Numbered from the stretch's first letter, positions 1 to 8,624 are shown. The stretch: DNA of 8,803 nucleotides from Rhodococcus_D sp039923155 (GCA_039923155.1 JBDTDI010000036.1:1-8803), one strand, 5' to 3'. Numbers and translations: made by a program. The notes: generated from the sequence alone by a model not told the origin.

Positions 1-2
1 CG

Positions 3-1025
3 GCCACGACGCCCACGGCCGAATCCAGCTCGACGGCTGCGTCGGCGTCGGCTGCGACGGCTTCGGCGGCACCGGCCGCCACGTCCGGCGGCGGCACGGC
101 GCTGAGCCTGCAGGCCGCCTACGAGAAGACCATCGCCAACGTGCTGCCGTCGGTGGTCGAGATCGAGACGAAGGTCGGCCTGGGCTCCGGGATCGTGTTC
201 GACAACCAGGGTGACATCGTCACCAACGACCACGTCGTCGGCTCCGCGACCACGTTCAGCGTGCGTCTGGCCAACAACGCCAGCCCCGTCAAGGGCACCC
301 TGGTCGGGACGTTCCCCGAGGGTGACCTGGCCGTCATCAAGGTCACGGGGGTGAAGAACCTGCACCCGGCCACCTTCGGCAAGTCCAGCCAGGCAAAGGT
401 CGGACAGATCGTGCTCGCGATGGGCAACCCGCTGGGTCTGGCCAGCAGCGTCAGCGACGGGATCATCTCCGCCGTCGGGCGCACCCTCACCGAGCCGCAG
501 AGCCCCGACTCGCCGGGGGCCACCCTGCCCGACTCCATCCAGACCTCTGCCGCGATCAACCCCGGCAACAGCGGTGGCGCGCTCGTCGACCTCGACGGCC
601 ACGTCCTGGGCATCCCGACCCTCGCCGCGACCGACCAGCAGCAGGGCGGCGCCGCACCGGGCATCGGCTTCGCCATCCCGTCGGACACCGTCACCAAGAT
701 CGCCCCGCAGCTGATCAAGGACGGAAAGGTCACCAGCTCCGGGCGGGCGGCGCTCGGCGTGCGCGTCTCCACCCTCAGCGACCAGTCCGGACAGCCCGCC
801 GGCGTCGGCGTCGTCCAGGCGACGGCCGGTGGGGCTGCGGCCAAGGCGGGAATCCAGCCCGGTGACGTCATCGTCGGGGTCGACGGCACCAAGGTGGCCA
901 GCGCGCAAGAGCTCTCGACCCTGCTGGCCAACCTGGACGTCGGCAAGAAGGTGGTTGTCAACATCGAGCGGAACGGGAAGGCTCAGCAGGTGTCGGTGAC
1001 GCTGGGACAGCTCGGCGTCGGGTGA
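3..1025 (+). CDS. HtrA/DegP-family serine protease with PDZ domain (5' end outside window)
   Basis: Trypsin-like serine endopeptidase of the HtrA family, probably acting at the cell surface in protein quality control. The frame is open from base 3 to the TGA at 1023-1025 (340 residues visible), so the true start lies upstream. Visible residues 1-32 are an Ala/Thr/Ser-rich low-complexity linker, as in actinobacterial HtrA proteins that tether the protease domain to an N-terminal membrane segment; any such segment would lie off the window. The catalytic triad is intact: His77 in NDHVV (codon 231-233), Asp108 in EGDLAVIKV (324-326) and Ser190 in NPGNSGGAL (570-572). A single PDZ domain covers roughly residues 248-336, with the typical AAKAGIQPGDVI stretch. 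The GTG at 141 is a poor start because it would remove the first strand of the protease domain, and the upstream frame is open and biased. The stop overlaps the pta start by 4 nt, suggesting co-translation. Family call is firm; substrate unknown. Confidence 0.93.
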   Translation, partial: ATTPTAESSSTAASASAATASAAPAATSGGGTALSLQAAYEKTIANVLPSVVEIETKVGLGSGIVFDNQGDIVTNDHVVGSATTFSVRLANNASPVKGTLVGTFPEGDLAVIKVTGVKNLHPATFGKSSQAKVGQIVLAMGNPLGLASSVSDGIISAVGRTLTEPQSPDSPGATLPDSIQTSAAINPGNSGGALVDLDGHVLGIPTLAATDQQQGGAAPGIGFAIPSDTVTKIAPQLIKDGKVTSSGRAALGVRVSTLSDQSGQPAGVGVVQATAGGAAAKAGIQPGDVIVGVDGTKVASAQELSTLLANLDVGKKVVVNIERNGKAQQVSVTLGQLGVG

Positions 1026-3153
1026 GTCCGTCGAGGGGGGTCTACGTCGTCGCTGCCTCGCGGGGCACCGGCAAGTCGCTGGTCACCCTCGGCCTCGTCG
1101 ACGTCATGAGCACCCACGCCGACTCGCTGGCCTTCCTGCGACCAGTCACCGACACCGGGCCCGGTGCCGACCCCGACGAGGACCCGCTCGTCCGTCTCGT
1201 CGCCGGCCGGCTCGGGGTCGGCGCCGCCCGCGGCGCGGTGTCCCGTGGACAGGCCAGGGCCCTGCTCGCGGACGGCCGCCGCGACGAGGTGCACCGACGC
1301 TGCGTCGAGGTGTGGGCCGAGCTCGCCGCGGACGCCGACGTGGTCATCGTTGACGGCTCGGACTTCGAGGACGGCCGCGACCTCGGCGTGGAGTTCGACC
1401 TGAACACCGAGCTCGCCAACCACTTTGGAGCCACGGTGGTCGCGGTGGTCGGCGCAGGACCGTCGAGCACACGCACCGCGGGCACACCGGAGGCGGACGT
1501 GGCCGCGATCGTGGAGTCGGTCGACCTCGCCCGCAAGGAGGTCCTGGCCGCCGGGTGCTCCCTCGCCGCGGTGATGGTGAACCGCACCCCGACCGGGCTG
1601 CTCGAACCTGCGCGGGCCGCGGTGCACCGCGGAGCGTCGGGTCGCCCGGTCTACGTGCTGCCCGAGACTCCGGAGCTCGCCTGGCCCAGCGTGGCCGAGA
1701 TCGCTGACGGCGTCGGGGCCAGGGTGCTCACCGGCGGTGACCGGCTGGCCGACCGGGACGTGCGCAGCGTCCGCATCGCCGCCATGGCCGTCGAGCACTT
1801 CCTGACGCTGCTGGGGGACGGGACGCTGGTCATCACCCCCGGGGACCGGGCCGACGTGCTCGTCGCCACCCTGGCCTCGGCGCTGTTGCCCCAGTACCCG
1901 GTGCCGGCGGCCGTGCTGCTCACCGGCGGCATCGACCCGCACCCCTCGATCGCCGGGATGCTGCGCAACGCCCCGTTCCCGGTGCTCGCCGCCGACGAGG
2001 ACACGTTCGGCGTCGCCCGGGCCGTGGCCGAGGTCCGCGCCGACCTTGCCCGCGCCGGCGCCCGGACCGTGGCCACCGCGCTGGGGGTGTTCCACGCCGC
2101 GACCGACACCGCCGAGCTCGTCGAACGGCTTGCGCTGCCGCGCCCGGTGCGCATGACCCCGGTCCGGTTCGCCCACGAGCTGCTGCGGCGGGCGGCGGCG
2201 CAGCGCCGGCGGATCGTGCTGCCCGAGGGCACCGAGCCCCGCATCCAGCAGGCCGCTGAGATCCTCGTCCGCCGCGGGGTGTGCGAGCTGGTGCTGCTCG
2301 GTGACCCGACCGCGATCGCCGACGTCGCGAGCGCGCACGGGGTCGACCTGGAAGGGGTCCAGGTGCTGGACCCAGCGACGTCCGAGCACCGGGAGCGCCT
2401 CGCGCAGGAGTACGCGCGGCTGCGGGCCCACCGCGGGGTCGACCTGGACTCCGCGCGGGAGACCGTGCTCGACGTCTCGTTCTTCGGGACGCTGATGGTG
2501 CACCTGGGCCTGGCCGACGGGATGGTCTCCGGGGCCGCGCACACCACCGCGCACACCATCCGCCCCGCGCTGCAGATCATCGGCACCACCGCGGGGGTGT
2601 CGACCGTGTCGTCGGTCTTCCTCATGTGCCTGCCCGACCGCGTCCTGGCCTACGGCGACTGCGCGATCGTGCCCGACCCCACCGCGGAGCAGCTGGCCGA
2701 CATCGCCATCGCCTCGGCGGAGACGGCGGCCCGCTTCGGCATCGACCCGAGGGTGGCGATGCTGTCCTACTCCACCGGCGCGTCCGGCTCCGGGGCGTCG
2801 GTGGACAAGGTGCGCCGCGCGACCGACCTGGTCCACTCGCGACGCCCCGACCTGGCCGTGGAGGGACCGATCCAGTACGACGCCGCGGTGAACGCGTCCA
2901 TCGCTGCGTCGAAGCTGCCGGGCTCGGCGGTGGCCGGGCAGGCCACGGTGTTCGTCTTCCCGGACCTGAACACCGGCAACAACACCTACAAGGCGGTGCA
3001 GCAGTCCTCCGGGGCGGTGGCCATCGGGCCGGTGCTGCAGGGCCTGGCCAAGCCGGTCAACGACCTCTCCCGCGGCGCTACCGTCACCGACGTGATCAAC
3101 ACGGTGGTGATCACCGCGATCCAGGCGCAGCAGGAGCCGGACGGGGGGCAGCG

Positions 3154-3157
<4 letters not shown>
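1022..3157 (+). CDS. pta: Phosphate acetyltransferase, three-domain form
   Basis: Cytoplasmic enzyme that interconverts acetyl-CoA plus phosphate and acetyl phosphate plus CoA. The 711-residue length matches the long, three-domain Pta type. Residues 7-19 hold a Walker-A-like loop (ASRGTGKS) of the N-terminal BioD-like P-loop domain. The middle region (about 220-360) corresponds to the DRTGG domain. The catalytic PTA_PTB domain runs from about 380 to 705, with RIVLPEGTEPRIQQAA, LSYSTGASGSG (582-591), GPIQYDAAV (615-623), FPDLNTGNNTYKAVQ (646-660) and NDLSRGA (680-686). The start is the GTG at 1022, which shares GTGA with the stop of the protease gene; it lies just before the P-loop strand, and no better start is seen. 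The end overlaps ackA in the same way. Pta downstream of a protease gene and fused to its stop is unusual in context, while pta-ackA is a standard pair. In the long Pta family the N-terminal domains are regulatory; that role here is inferred from family. Confidence 0.96.
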
Positions 3158-4275
<1,118 letters not shown>

Positions 4276-4292
4276 CCCGCCGAACCCGCCCC

Positions 4293-4355
4293 GGCGAAAA
4301 GTGGGCGAATCGCTGCTGGGGTGTGGCCCGCAGGGGCGACAAGTGGGCGAATCGC
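4293..4355. repeat. Pair of 21-bp direct repeats, 42 bp apart
   Basis: Copies at 4293-4313 and 4335-4355 match at 20 of 21 positions, differing only at 4298 (A) versus 4340 (C). The perfect core is AAGTGGGCGAATCGC (4299-4313 and 4341-4355). Its right end, GCGAATCGC, is itself a palindrome around a central A. A 42-bp offset is close to four helical turns, which would suit two protein dimers on one face of the DNA. A weak stem (4313-4320 with 4327-4333, one bulged base) lies between the copies. They sit between ackA and the stress-protein gene, so they could be an operator for the latter, or two copies of a dispersed intergenic repeat. The repeat itself is seen directly; function is inference. 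Confidence 0.7.
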
Positions 4356-4430
4356 GAATTGTGGATCGTGGAACGGGGGAGTGCGTCCGTGGGGGCGCGG
4401 TTGCTCGTTGCGGAGCGGGGGCAAACCGGG

Positions 4431-4435
4431 CAAGG
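4431..4435 (+). promoter_or_regulatory. Ribosome binding site that sets the Usp start
   Basis: CAAGG lies 7 nt before the ATG at 4443. It is a modest Shine-Dalgarno match, but it supports 4443 over the in-frame GTG at 4323, which would add 40 residues encoded by the repeat-bearing gap. Confidence 0.45.
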
Positions 4436-4442
4436 TCATGAC

Positions 4443-4904
4443 ATGGACAAAGCGGACAAGGGCATGGTCGTGGTCGGGGTTGACGGGTCGGAGTGCTCGC
4501 GGGACGCGCTCGCGTTCGCGCTGCGCGACGCCGCCCGCCGCGGAGCGAGGGTGAAGGTCCTCTCGGTGGTGCGACCCGTCGACGAGTGGGCCACCGCCTA
4601 CGGCCTGCCCTCCTTGCCGCCGCGGCAGGACCCCGGCGCCATCCGCACCCAGCTGCACGACATCATCGCCGGGGTCCGTGAGGTCCTCGGTGACGCGGTC
4701 GCCGGCGTCGAGGTCGAGCCGGTCGTCACCATCGGCTCCACCGCCGGTGAGCTCATCAAGGCGGCTGCGGACGCCGACCTGCTCGTCGTCGGCAGCCAGG
4801 GCCGGGGCGGCGTGGCGAGCGCCCTGCTCGGCTCGGTGACCACCCGCGTGGTGTTCGGCGCGCCGTGCCCGGTCACCGTCATCCGGCCCCGCACAGGCAG
4901 CTAG
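4443..4904 (+). CDS. Universal stress protein, single domain, ATP-binding type
   Basis: A 153-residue cytoplasmic UspA-fold protein. The first strand MVVVGVDGSE (residues 8-17) carries the usual Asp-Gly-Ser, and the C-terminal part has VVGSQGRGG...LLGS, which fits the ATP-binding consensus G-2x-G-9x-G(S/T). It therefore belongs to the nucleotide-binding Usp class rather than the UspA class lacking ATP binding. These proteins act as stress or energy-state effectors and are usually not enzymes of a pathway; the partner is unknown. The start at 4443 puts the first strand at residue 8, as in the family; a second in-frame ATG at 4464 directly before the strand is also possible. It lies 167 bp after ackA, so it may have its own promoter or be read through from the pta-ackA operon, and it converges on xfp. 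Family assignment is firm; role beside acetate metabolism is inferred from position. Confidence 0.92.
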   Translation: MDKADKGMVVVGVDGSECSRDALAFALRDAARRGARVKVLSVVRPVDEWATAYGLPSLPPRQDPGAIRTQLHDIIAGVREVLGDAVAGVEVEPVVTIGSTAGELIKAAADADLLVVGSQGRGGVASALLGSVTTRVVFGAPCPVTVIRPRTGS

Positions 4905-4908
4905 ACCG

Positions 4909-4941
4909 GCCGCCGGTCGGGCCGCTGGCCCGGTCGGCGGC
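4909..4941. terminator. Long GC hairpin between convergent genes, probable terminator
   Basis: Arms 4909-4923 and 4927-4941 form a 15-bp stem around a 3-nt GCT loop. In the plus-strand RNA all 15 positions pair, two of them as adjacent G-U and U-G wobbles. In the minus-strand RNA those two become A-C mismatches, so the structure favours the plus-strand (usp) transcript. It lies exactly between the two stop codons (4902-4904 and 4950-4948). No T-run follows on either side, which is common for terminators in very GC-rich actinobacteria. The stem is directly visible; terminator function is inferred from position. Confidence 0.6.
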
Positions 4942-4947
4942 GCCCGG

Positions 4948-7335
4948 CTAGCTCGGCCGCTGGCTCGACCACTGCCAGCCGGTGATCGCCGGGTCGTCCT
5001 CCCCGTGCTCCCGGGTGTAGGCCCGCGCGGCCAGGCGCGCGTCGCCCATCTGCTGGCGCAGCGTCGCGGCCCGGCTGCCCAACGACGGGACCCGGTCGAT
5101 CACGTCCATGACCAGGTGGAAGCGGTCCAGGCTGTTGAGCATGACCATGTCGAACGGCGTGGTCGTGGTGCCCTCCTCGATGTAGCCGCGGACGTGCAGG
5201 TTGTGGTGGTTCGTGCGCCGGTAGGTGAGCCGGTGGATGAGCCACGGATAGCCGTGATACGCGAAGACCACCGGCTTGTCGGGGGTGAAGAGAGCGTCGA
5301 AGTCCCGGTCGGAGAGTCCGTGCGGGTGTTCGGTCTCGGGCTGGAGCCGCATCAGGTCGACCACGTTGACCACCCGCACCCTCAGCTCCGGCAGGTGGGT
5401 GCGCAGCAGGTCGGCCGCGGCCAGGGTCTCCAGCGTGGGCACGTCCCCGGCGCAGGCCAGCACCACGTCCGGGTCGTCGTCGGGTGAACCAGCCCAGTCC
5501 CAGATGCCCAGACCGCGGGTGCAGTGCGCGATCGCGGAGCTCATGTCCAGGTAGGTCAGGCTGGGCTGCTTGCCGGCGACGATGACGTTGACGTAGCCGC
5601 GGCTGCGCAGGCAGTGGTCCGCGGTCGAGAGCAGGGTGTTGGCGTCGGGTGGCAGGTACACGCGCACCACCTCGGCCTTCTTGTTCATCACGTGGTCGAT
5701 GAACCCGGGGTCCTGGTGGGAGAGGCCGTTGTGGTCCTGGCGCCACACGTGGGAGGAGAGCAGGTAGTTCAGCGACGCGATCGGGCGCCGCCACGGGATG
5801 TCGCGCGTGACCTTCAGCCACTTGGCGTGCTGGTTGAACATCGAGTCGACGATGTGGATGAACGCCTCGTAGCAGTTGAAGAGACCGTGCCGCCCGGTTA
5901 GCAGGTACCCCTCCAACCAGCCCTGGCACAGGTGCTCGGAAAGCACCTCCATGACCCGGCCGTCGGGGTCGAGGTGGTCGTCGGTGGGCAGGGTGTCCGC
6001 CAGCCACGCCCGGTCGGTCTGCTCGAATACCGCGCTCAGCCGGTTGGACGCCGTCTCGTCGGGCCCCATCAGCCGGAACGTCTCGGGGTTCTCCGCGATC
6101 ACGTCACGCAGCCACGTTCCCAGCACGCGGGTCGCCTCCGCCGTGCCTGAGGCCGGCTCGGTGACCTCGACGGCGTAGGCGCGGAAGTCGGGCAGCCGCA
6201 GGTCGGTCAGCACCTCCCCACCGTTGGTGACCGGGTTCGCGCTCATCCTCGCCGTGCCCCGCGGGGCGAGCTCCGCGAGCTCGGCGACGAGGGCGCCCTC
6301 GGCGTCGAACAGCTCCTCGGGGCGGTAGCTGTGCATCCACTCCTGCAGCTGGGCCAGGTGCTCGGGGTTGGTCCGGGTCGCCGACAGCGGCACCTGGTGG
6401 GCGCGGAACGTGCCCTCCACCGGGAGCCCGTCGACCTCCTTGGGGCCGGTCCAGCCCTTCGGGGTGCGCAGCACGATCATCGGCCAGGCGGGGCGCTCGC
6501 CGGGGGTCGGCCCGCTGCGGGCCGCCGCCTGGATCGCCGCGATGTCGTCCAGGACGGAGTCGAGCGTGGCCGCCAGCAGCTGGTGCACCTGCTCCGGGTC
6601 GTCGCCGACGACGAAGTGCGGCTCGTGGCCGTAGCCGCGCATCAGGTTGGCCAGCTCGTCGTCGGGGATGCGGGCGAGCACGGTGGGGTTGGCGATCTTG
6701 TAGCCGTTGAGGTGCAGCACCGGCAGCACGGCGCCGTCGCGGGCGGGGTTGAGGAACTTGTTGGAGTGCCAGCTGGCGGCGAGCGGGCCGGTCTCGGCCT
6801 CGCCGTCGCCGACGACGCAGGCCACCAGCAGGTCGGGGTTGTCGAAGGCCGCGCCGTAGGCGTGCACCAGCGAGTAGCCGAGCTCACCGCCCTCGTGGAT
6901 CGAGCCGGGGGTCTCCGGGGCCACGTGGCTGGGGATGCCGCCCGGGAAGGAGAACTGGCGGAACAGCGCCCGCATGCCCTCGGTGTCGCGGCTGATGCCG
7001 GGGTACACCTCGCTGTAGGTGCCCTCGAGGTAGGTGTTGGCCACGACGCCCGGCCCACCGTGCCCCGGACCGGTCACGAACATCGCGTTCAGGCTGCGCG
7101 CCTTGATGACCCGGTTGAGGTGGGCGTAGAGCAGGTTGAGCCCGGGCGTGGTGCCCCAGTGACCCAGCAGCCTCGGCTTGACGTGCTCCGGGAGCAGCTC
7201 CTCGCGCAGCAACGGGTTGTCCATCAGGTAGATCTGGCCGACCGAGAGGTAGTTCGCCGCCCGCCAGTAGGCGTCGAGGCGCCGCAGCTCGTCGGGGGAC
7301 AGCGGTCCGCCGTCCTGCGCTGCTGCGGTCGTCAC
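4948..7335 (-). CDS. xfp: Xylulose-5-phosphate/fructose-6-phosphate phosphoketolase
   Basis: Thiamine-diphosphate enzyme that cleaves xylulose 5-phosphate (and usually fructose 6-phosphate) with phosphate to acetyl phosphate plus glyceraldehyde 3-phosphate (or erythrose 4-phosphate). The 795 residues match the full family length. Landmarks in order: GHWGTTPGLN (58-67), TGPGHGGP (88-95), the long conserved block FRQFSFPGGIPSHVAPETPG (125-144), the cofactor and metal motif GDGEAETGP (176-184) followed by WHSNKFLNP, LHLNGYKI (207-214), LSEH with Glu467 as likely counterpart of the catalytic Glu of bifidobacterial enzymes, CYEAFIHIVDSMFNQHAKW (488-506), and WRQDHNGLSHQDPG (531-544). The start is the GTG at 7335-7333, sharing GTGA with the stop of the upstream stress-protein gene; GGAG at 7345-7342 lies 6 nt before it. 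The frame is open for 70 further codons upstream, but these overlap real Usp coding sequence and have no phosphoketolase character. Its product feeds AckA and Pta, encoded on the converging strand. Relative use of the two sugar phosphates cannot be read from sequence alone. Confidence 0.97.
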   Translation of the reverse strand: MTTAAAQDGGPLSPDELRRLDAYWRAANYLSVGQIYLMDNPLLREELLPEHVKPRLLGHWGTTPGLNLLYAHLNRVIKARSLNAMFVTGPGHGGPGVVANTYLEGTYSEVYPGISRDTEGMRALFRQFSFPGGIPSHVAPETPGSIHEGGELGYSLVHAYGAAFDNPDLLVACVVGDGEAETGPLAASWHSNKFLNPARDGAVLPVLHLNGYKIANPTVLARIPDDELANLMRGYGHEPHFVVGDDPEQVHQLLAATLDSVLDDIAAIQAAARSGPTPGERPAWPMIVLRTPKGWTGPKEVDGLPVEGTFRAHQVPLSATRTNPEHLAQLQEWMHSYRPEELFDAEGALVAELAELAPRGTARMSANPVTNGGEVLTDLRLPDFRAYAVEVTEPASGTAEATRVLGTWLRDVIAENPETFRLMGPDETASNRLSAVFEQTDRAWLADTLPTDDHLDPDGRVMEVLSEHLCQGWLEGYLLTGRHGLFNCYEAFIHIVDSMFNQHAKWLKVTRDIPWRRPIASLNYLLSSHVWRQDHNGLSHQDPGFIDHVMNKKAEVVRVYLPPDANTLLSTADHCLRSRGYVNVIVAGKQPSLTYLDMSSAIAHCTRGLGIWDWAGSPDDDPDVVLACAGDVPTLETLAAADLLRTHLPELRVRVVNVVDLMRLQPETEHPHGLSDRDFDALFTPDKPVVFAYHGYPWLIHRLTYRRTNHHNLHVRGYIEEGTTTTPFDMVMLNSLDRFHLVMDVIDRVPSLGSRAATLRQQMGDARLAARAYTREHGEDDPAITGWQWSSQRPS

Positions 7336-8246
7336 CGGCTGCTCCGCACGACCAACAGCGGGCAGGACGTGGTGTGCAGCAGGGCCCGGCTGGTCGAGCC
7401 GAGGATCATGCTGGCGAACCCGCCGCGACCCCGGCTGCCCACCACCACCAGCTGCGCGGTTTCCGACCACTCGAGCAGGGTCCGGACGGGGCGGTCGCGG
7501 ACGGTGACCCGGCGCACGGTGACGCCCGGGTAGCGCTCCTGCCACCCGGCGAGGCGCTCGGCCAGCACGTGACCCTGGCCCGGCCCGTCCACCGAGTCGT
7601 CCGGCGAAACGCCCGCCGGTCTGTCGGCGAGGTCCGGGTCAAGCAGGGCGAGGTCGGAGTAGGCGTGCACCGCGACCAGCTCAACCCCCCGGAGGTCGGC
7701 CTCGGTGAAGGCCATCGTCACGGCGAGCTCGCTGGCGGGGGAACCGTCCACCCCGACCACGACCGACCCGTTGGCGTGCAGCTCCTGCGACCAGGCGCCG
7801 TGGGGAATGACCGCGACCGGGCACTCGGCGTGGCCCACCATCGCGTAGGTGACCGACCCGATCAGCTCCGCGCTGAACGCGCTGAGCCCGCGGGAACCGA
7901 CGACGAGCACCGTGGCCGACTCGGCGGCGCGCAGCAGGGTGGGGACGGGCATCCCCTCGACGAGCTCGTCCTCCACCCGCACCGCCGCGACCCCTGCCGT
8001 GGAGTCGGTGAGCGCTGCGGTGGCCAGGGTGTGCGCCTGCGCCAGCGCGGTGGCGGCCCGCTCCCGGTGATCGGTGAGGACGTCGGGCCGTCCGGCGAAA
8101 AACCCTGAGTCGTCGGCGACACCCGGGTGGGTCGCGATCAGGCGCAACGGTTGTCGTCGAAGCTGCGCCTCCCGCGCGCCCCAGCGCACGGCGTGGCACG
8201 ACTGTTCGGACCCGTCGACCCCCACCACTACGGGGTTCACGCTCAT
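7332..8246 (-). CDS. Tandem universal stress protein (two Usp domains)
   Basis: A 304-residue protein of two fused UspA-like domains, a form common in actinobacteria. Domain 1 covers about residues 4-150, beginning PVVVGVDGSE and ending with VVGSRGLSAFS...IGS (116-131). Domain 2 covers about 160-302, beginning SVVVGVDGSP and ending with VVGSRGRGG...LGS (269-284). Both keep the ATP-binding spacing G-2x-G-9x-G(S/T), so both halves could bind nucleotide; in many tandem proteins one half has decayed. No membrane segment or signal peptide is seen. The ATG at 8246-8244 is chosen because a near-perfect AGGAGGT lies 5 nt upstream and the first strand starts at residue 5. An in-frame ATG farther up (8480) would add a Pro/Arg-rich stretch unlike any Usp. 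It is the first gene of the usp-xfp operon, overlapping xfp by 4 nt, which suggests balanced production of the two proteins. The function in phosphoketolase metabolism is inferred only from this coupling. Confidence 0.94.
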   Translation of the reverse strand: MSVNPVVVGVDGSEQSCHAVRWGAREAQLRRQPLRLIATHPGVADDSGFFAGRPDVLTDHRERAATALAQAHTLATAALTDSTAGVAAVRVEDELVEGMPVPTLLRAAESATVLVVGSRGLSAFSAELIGSVTYAMVGHAECPVAVIPHGAWSQELHANGSVVVGVDGSPASELAVTMAFTEADLRGVELVAVHAYSDLALLDPDLADRPAGVSPDDSVDGPGQGHVLAERLAGWQERYPGVTVRRVTVRDRPVRTLLEWSETAQLVVVGSRGRGGFASMILGSTSRALLHTTSCPLLVVRSSR

Positions 8247-8251
8247 CTCCC

Positions 8252-8258
8252 ACCTCCT
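8252..8258 (-). promoter_or_regulatory. Strong ribosome binding site of the usp-xfp operon
   Basis: On the minus strand the bases read AGGAGGT, 5 nt before the ATG at 8246. This is the best Shine-Dalgarno match in the window and decides the start against the longer in-frame ORF. Confidence 0.8.
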
Positions 8259-8293
8259 GCCGGCGGCCCTCGCCGGTCCGGCGCCTCCACGAT

Positions 8294-8346
8294 GGCCGTC
8301 GGGCCGGACCATCGCTAGGGCCGTCGGACCCGGGTGGGCGGGGTCC
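8294..8346. repeat. Short direct and inverted repeats upstream of usp-xfp
   Basis: Two direct copies of GGCCGTCGGRCC occur at 8294-8305 and 8319-8330 (one mismatch, 25 bp apart). Next to them an inverted repeat GGACCC (8326-8331) / GGGTCC (8341-8346) has a 9-bp spacer. All lie 48-100 bp before the usp start on the minus strand, where an operator would be expected. The sequence is so GC-rich that chance repeats of this size are plausible. I see no convincing -10/-35 pair for the minus strand here. Confidence 0.3.
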
Positions 8347-8380
8347 CGAGGCCGCCCTGCGGACCGCCCGACAGCTGCCC

Positions 8381-8409
8381 TGGACAACTGCTGCGGCGGG
8401 GGGTAGAGA
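8381..8409 (+). promoter_or_regulatory. Possible promoter for the small ORF and aconitase gene
   Basis: TGGACA (8381-8386, one mismatch to TTGACA) and TAGAGA (8404-8409) are separated by 17 bp, followed by the most AT-rich patch of the intergenic region (8404-8414). The -10 match is only partial. It would give a transcript starting about 55 bp before the ATG at 8472. Elsewhere in the divergent region (8247-8471) only the repeats listed separately stand out. Confidence 0.3.
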
Positions 8410-8471
8410 TTAATCCAGTTGGCTCGGAGAAACTCTCGGGGTCTGGTGGTGAGCGACCGCGAGGTGCGCAG

Positions 8472-8624
8472 ATGACCCACACGGCGCGGATCGCCGACCC
8501 GCTTCCCGCATCCTGCAGCACGCCCACCACCGACGTCGCCACGCTGCTGCAGCTGTCCTCGGGCGGGCCGATCGACGGGCGCACCGACCTACCGGCACCT
8601 GCCGCGAGCGAGGAGACACGATGA
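8472..8624 (+). CDS. Possible 50-residue small protein coupled to the aconitase gene
   Basis: ATG at 8472, preceded by GAGGTG (8461-8466, 5 nt spacing), runs to a TGA at 8622-8624 that overlaps the next ATG as ATGA. About 37 of the first 39 codons end in G or C, as in real genes of this window, but the last 11 codons do so only about half the time. The product (MTHTARIADPLPASC...) is rich in Ala, Pro, Ser and Thr, with no membrane segment, no cysteine pair and no family I recognise. It could be a real small protein, a translated leader that couples ribosomes to the aconitase start, or plain 5' UTR that happens to be open. The good ribosome site and the overlap argue for translation; the odd tail and lack of homology argue against. 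Confidence 0.4.
   Translation: MTHTARIADPLPASCSTPTTDVATLLQLSSGGPIDGRTDLPAPAASEETR
8610..8615 (+). promoter_or_regulatory. Ribosome binding site of the aconitase gene
   Basis: GAGGAG lies 5 nt before the ATG at 8621, so the aconitase gene does not depend only on coupling to the small ORF in front of it. Confidence 0.65.

Noticed and set aside
141..1025. GTG at 141 as the start of the protease
   Set aside because: The frame is open from base 3 with coding-like linker sequence, and this start would cut into the protease domain. The gene simply begins before the window.
4370..4402. ECF-sigma-type promoter (GGAAC then GTT) before the single-domain Usp
   Set aside because: The spacing of about 24 bp between the elements is too long for known ECF promoters.
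4323..4904. Extended Usp start at GTG 4323
   Set aside because: The extra 40 residues run through the direct-repeat region and precede the normal Usp N-terminus; 4443 has a ribosome site.
6331..7533. Long plus-strand ORF opposite xfp and the end of the Usp gene
   Set aside because: Antisense shadow with His/Val/Gly/Arg-rich composition and no recognisable domain.
4948..7545. Extended 865-codon phosphoketolase
   Set aside because: The extra 70 codons lie over the C-terminal domain of the Usp gene in another frame; the GTG at 7335 gives the usual family N-terminus.
8325..8348. DosR/DevR-type dormancy box upstream of the Usp operon
   Set aside because: Half-sites resembling GGGTCC/GGACC occur, but their order and spacing do not fit the GGGAC-4-GTCCC arrangement of the known box.
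7332..8480. Extended 382-codon tandem Usp
   Set aside because: The upstream extension is Pro/Arg-rich, and a strong AGGAGGT directly precedes the ATG at 8246.
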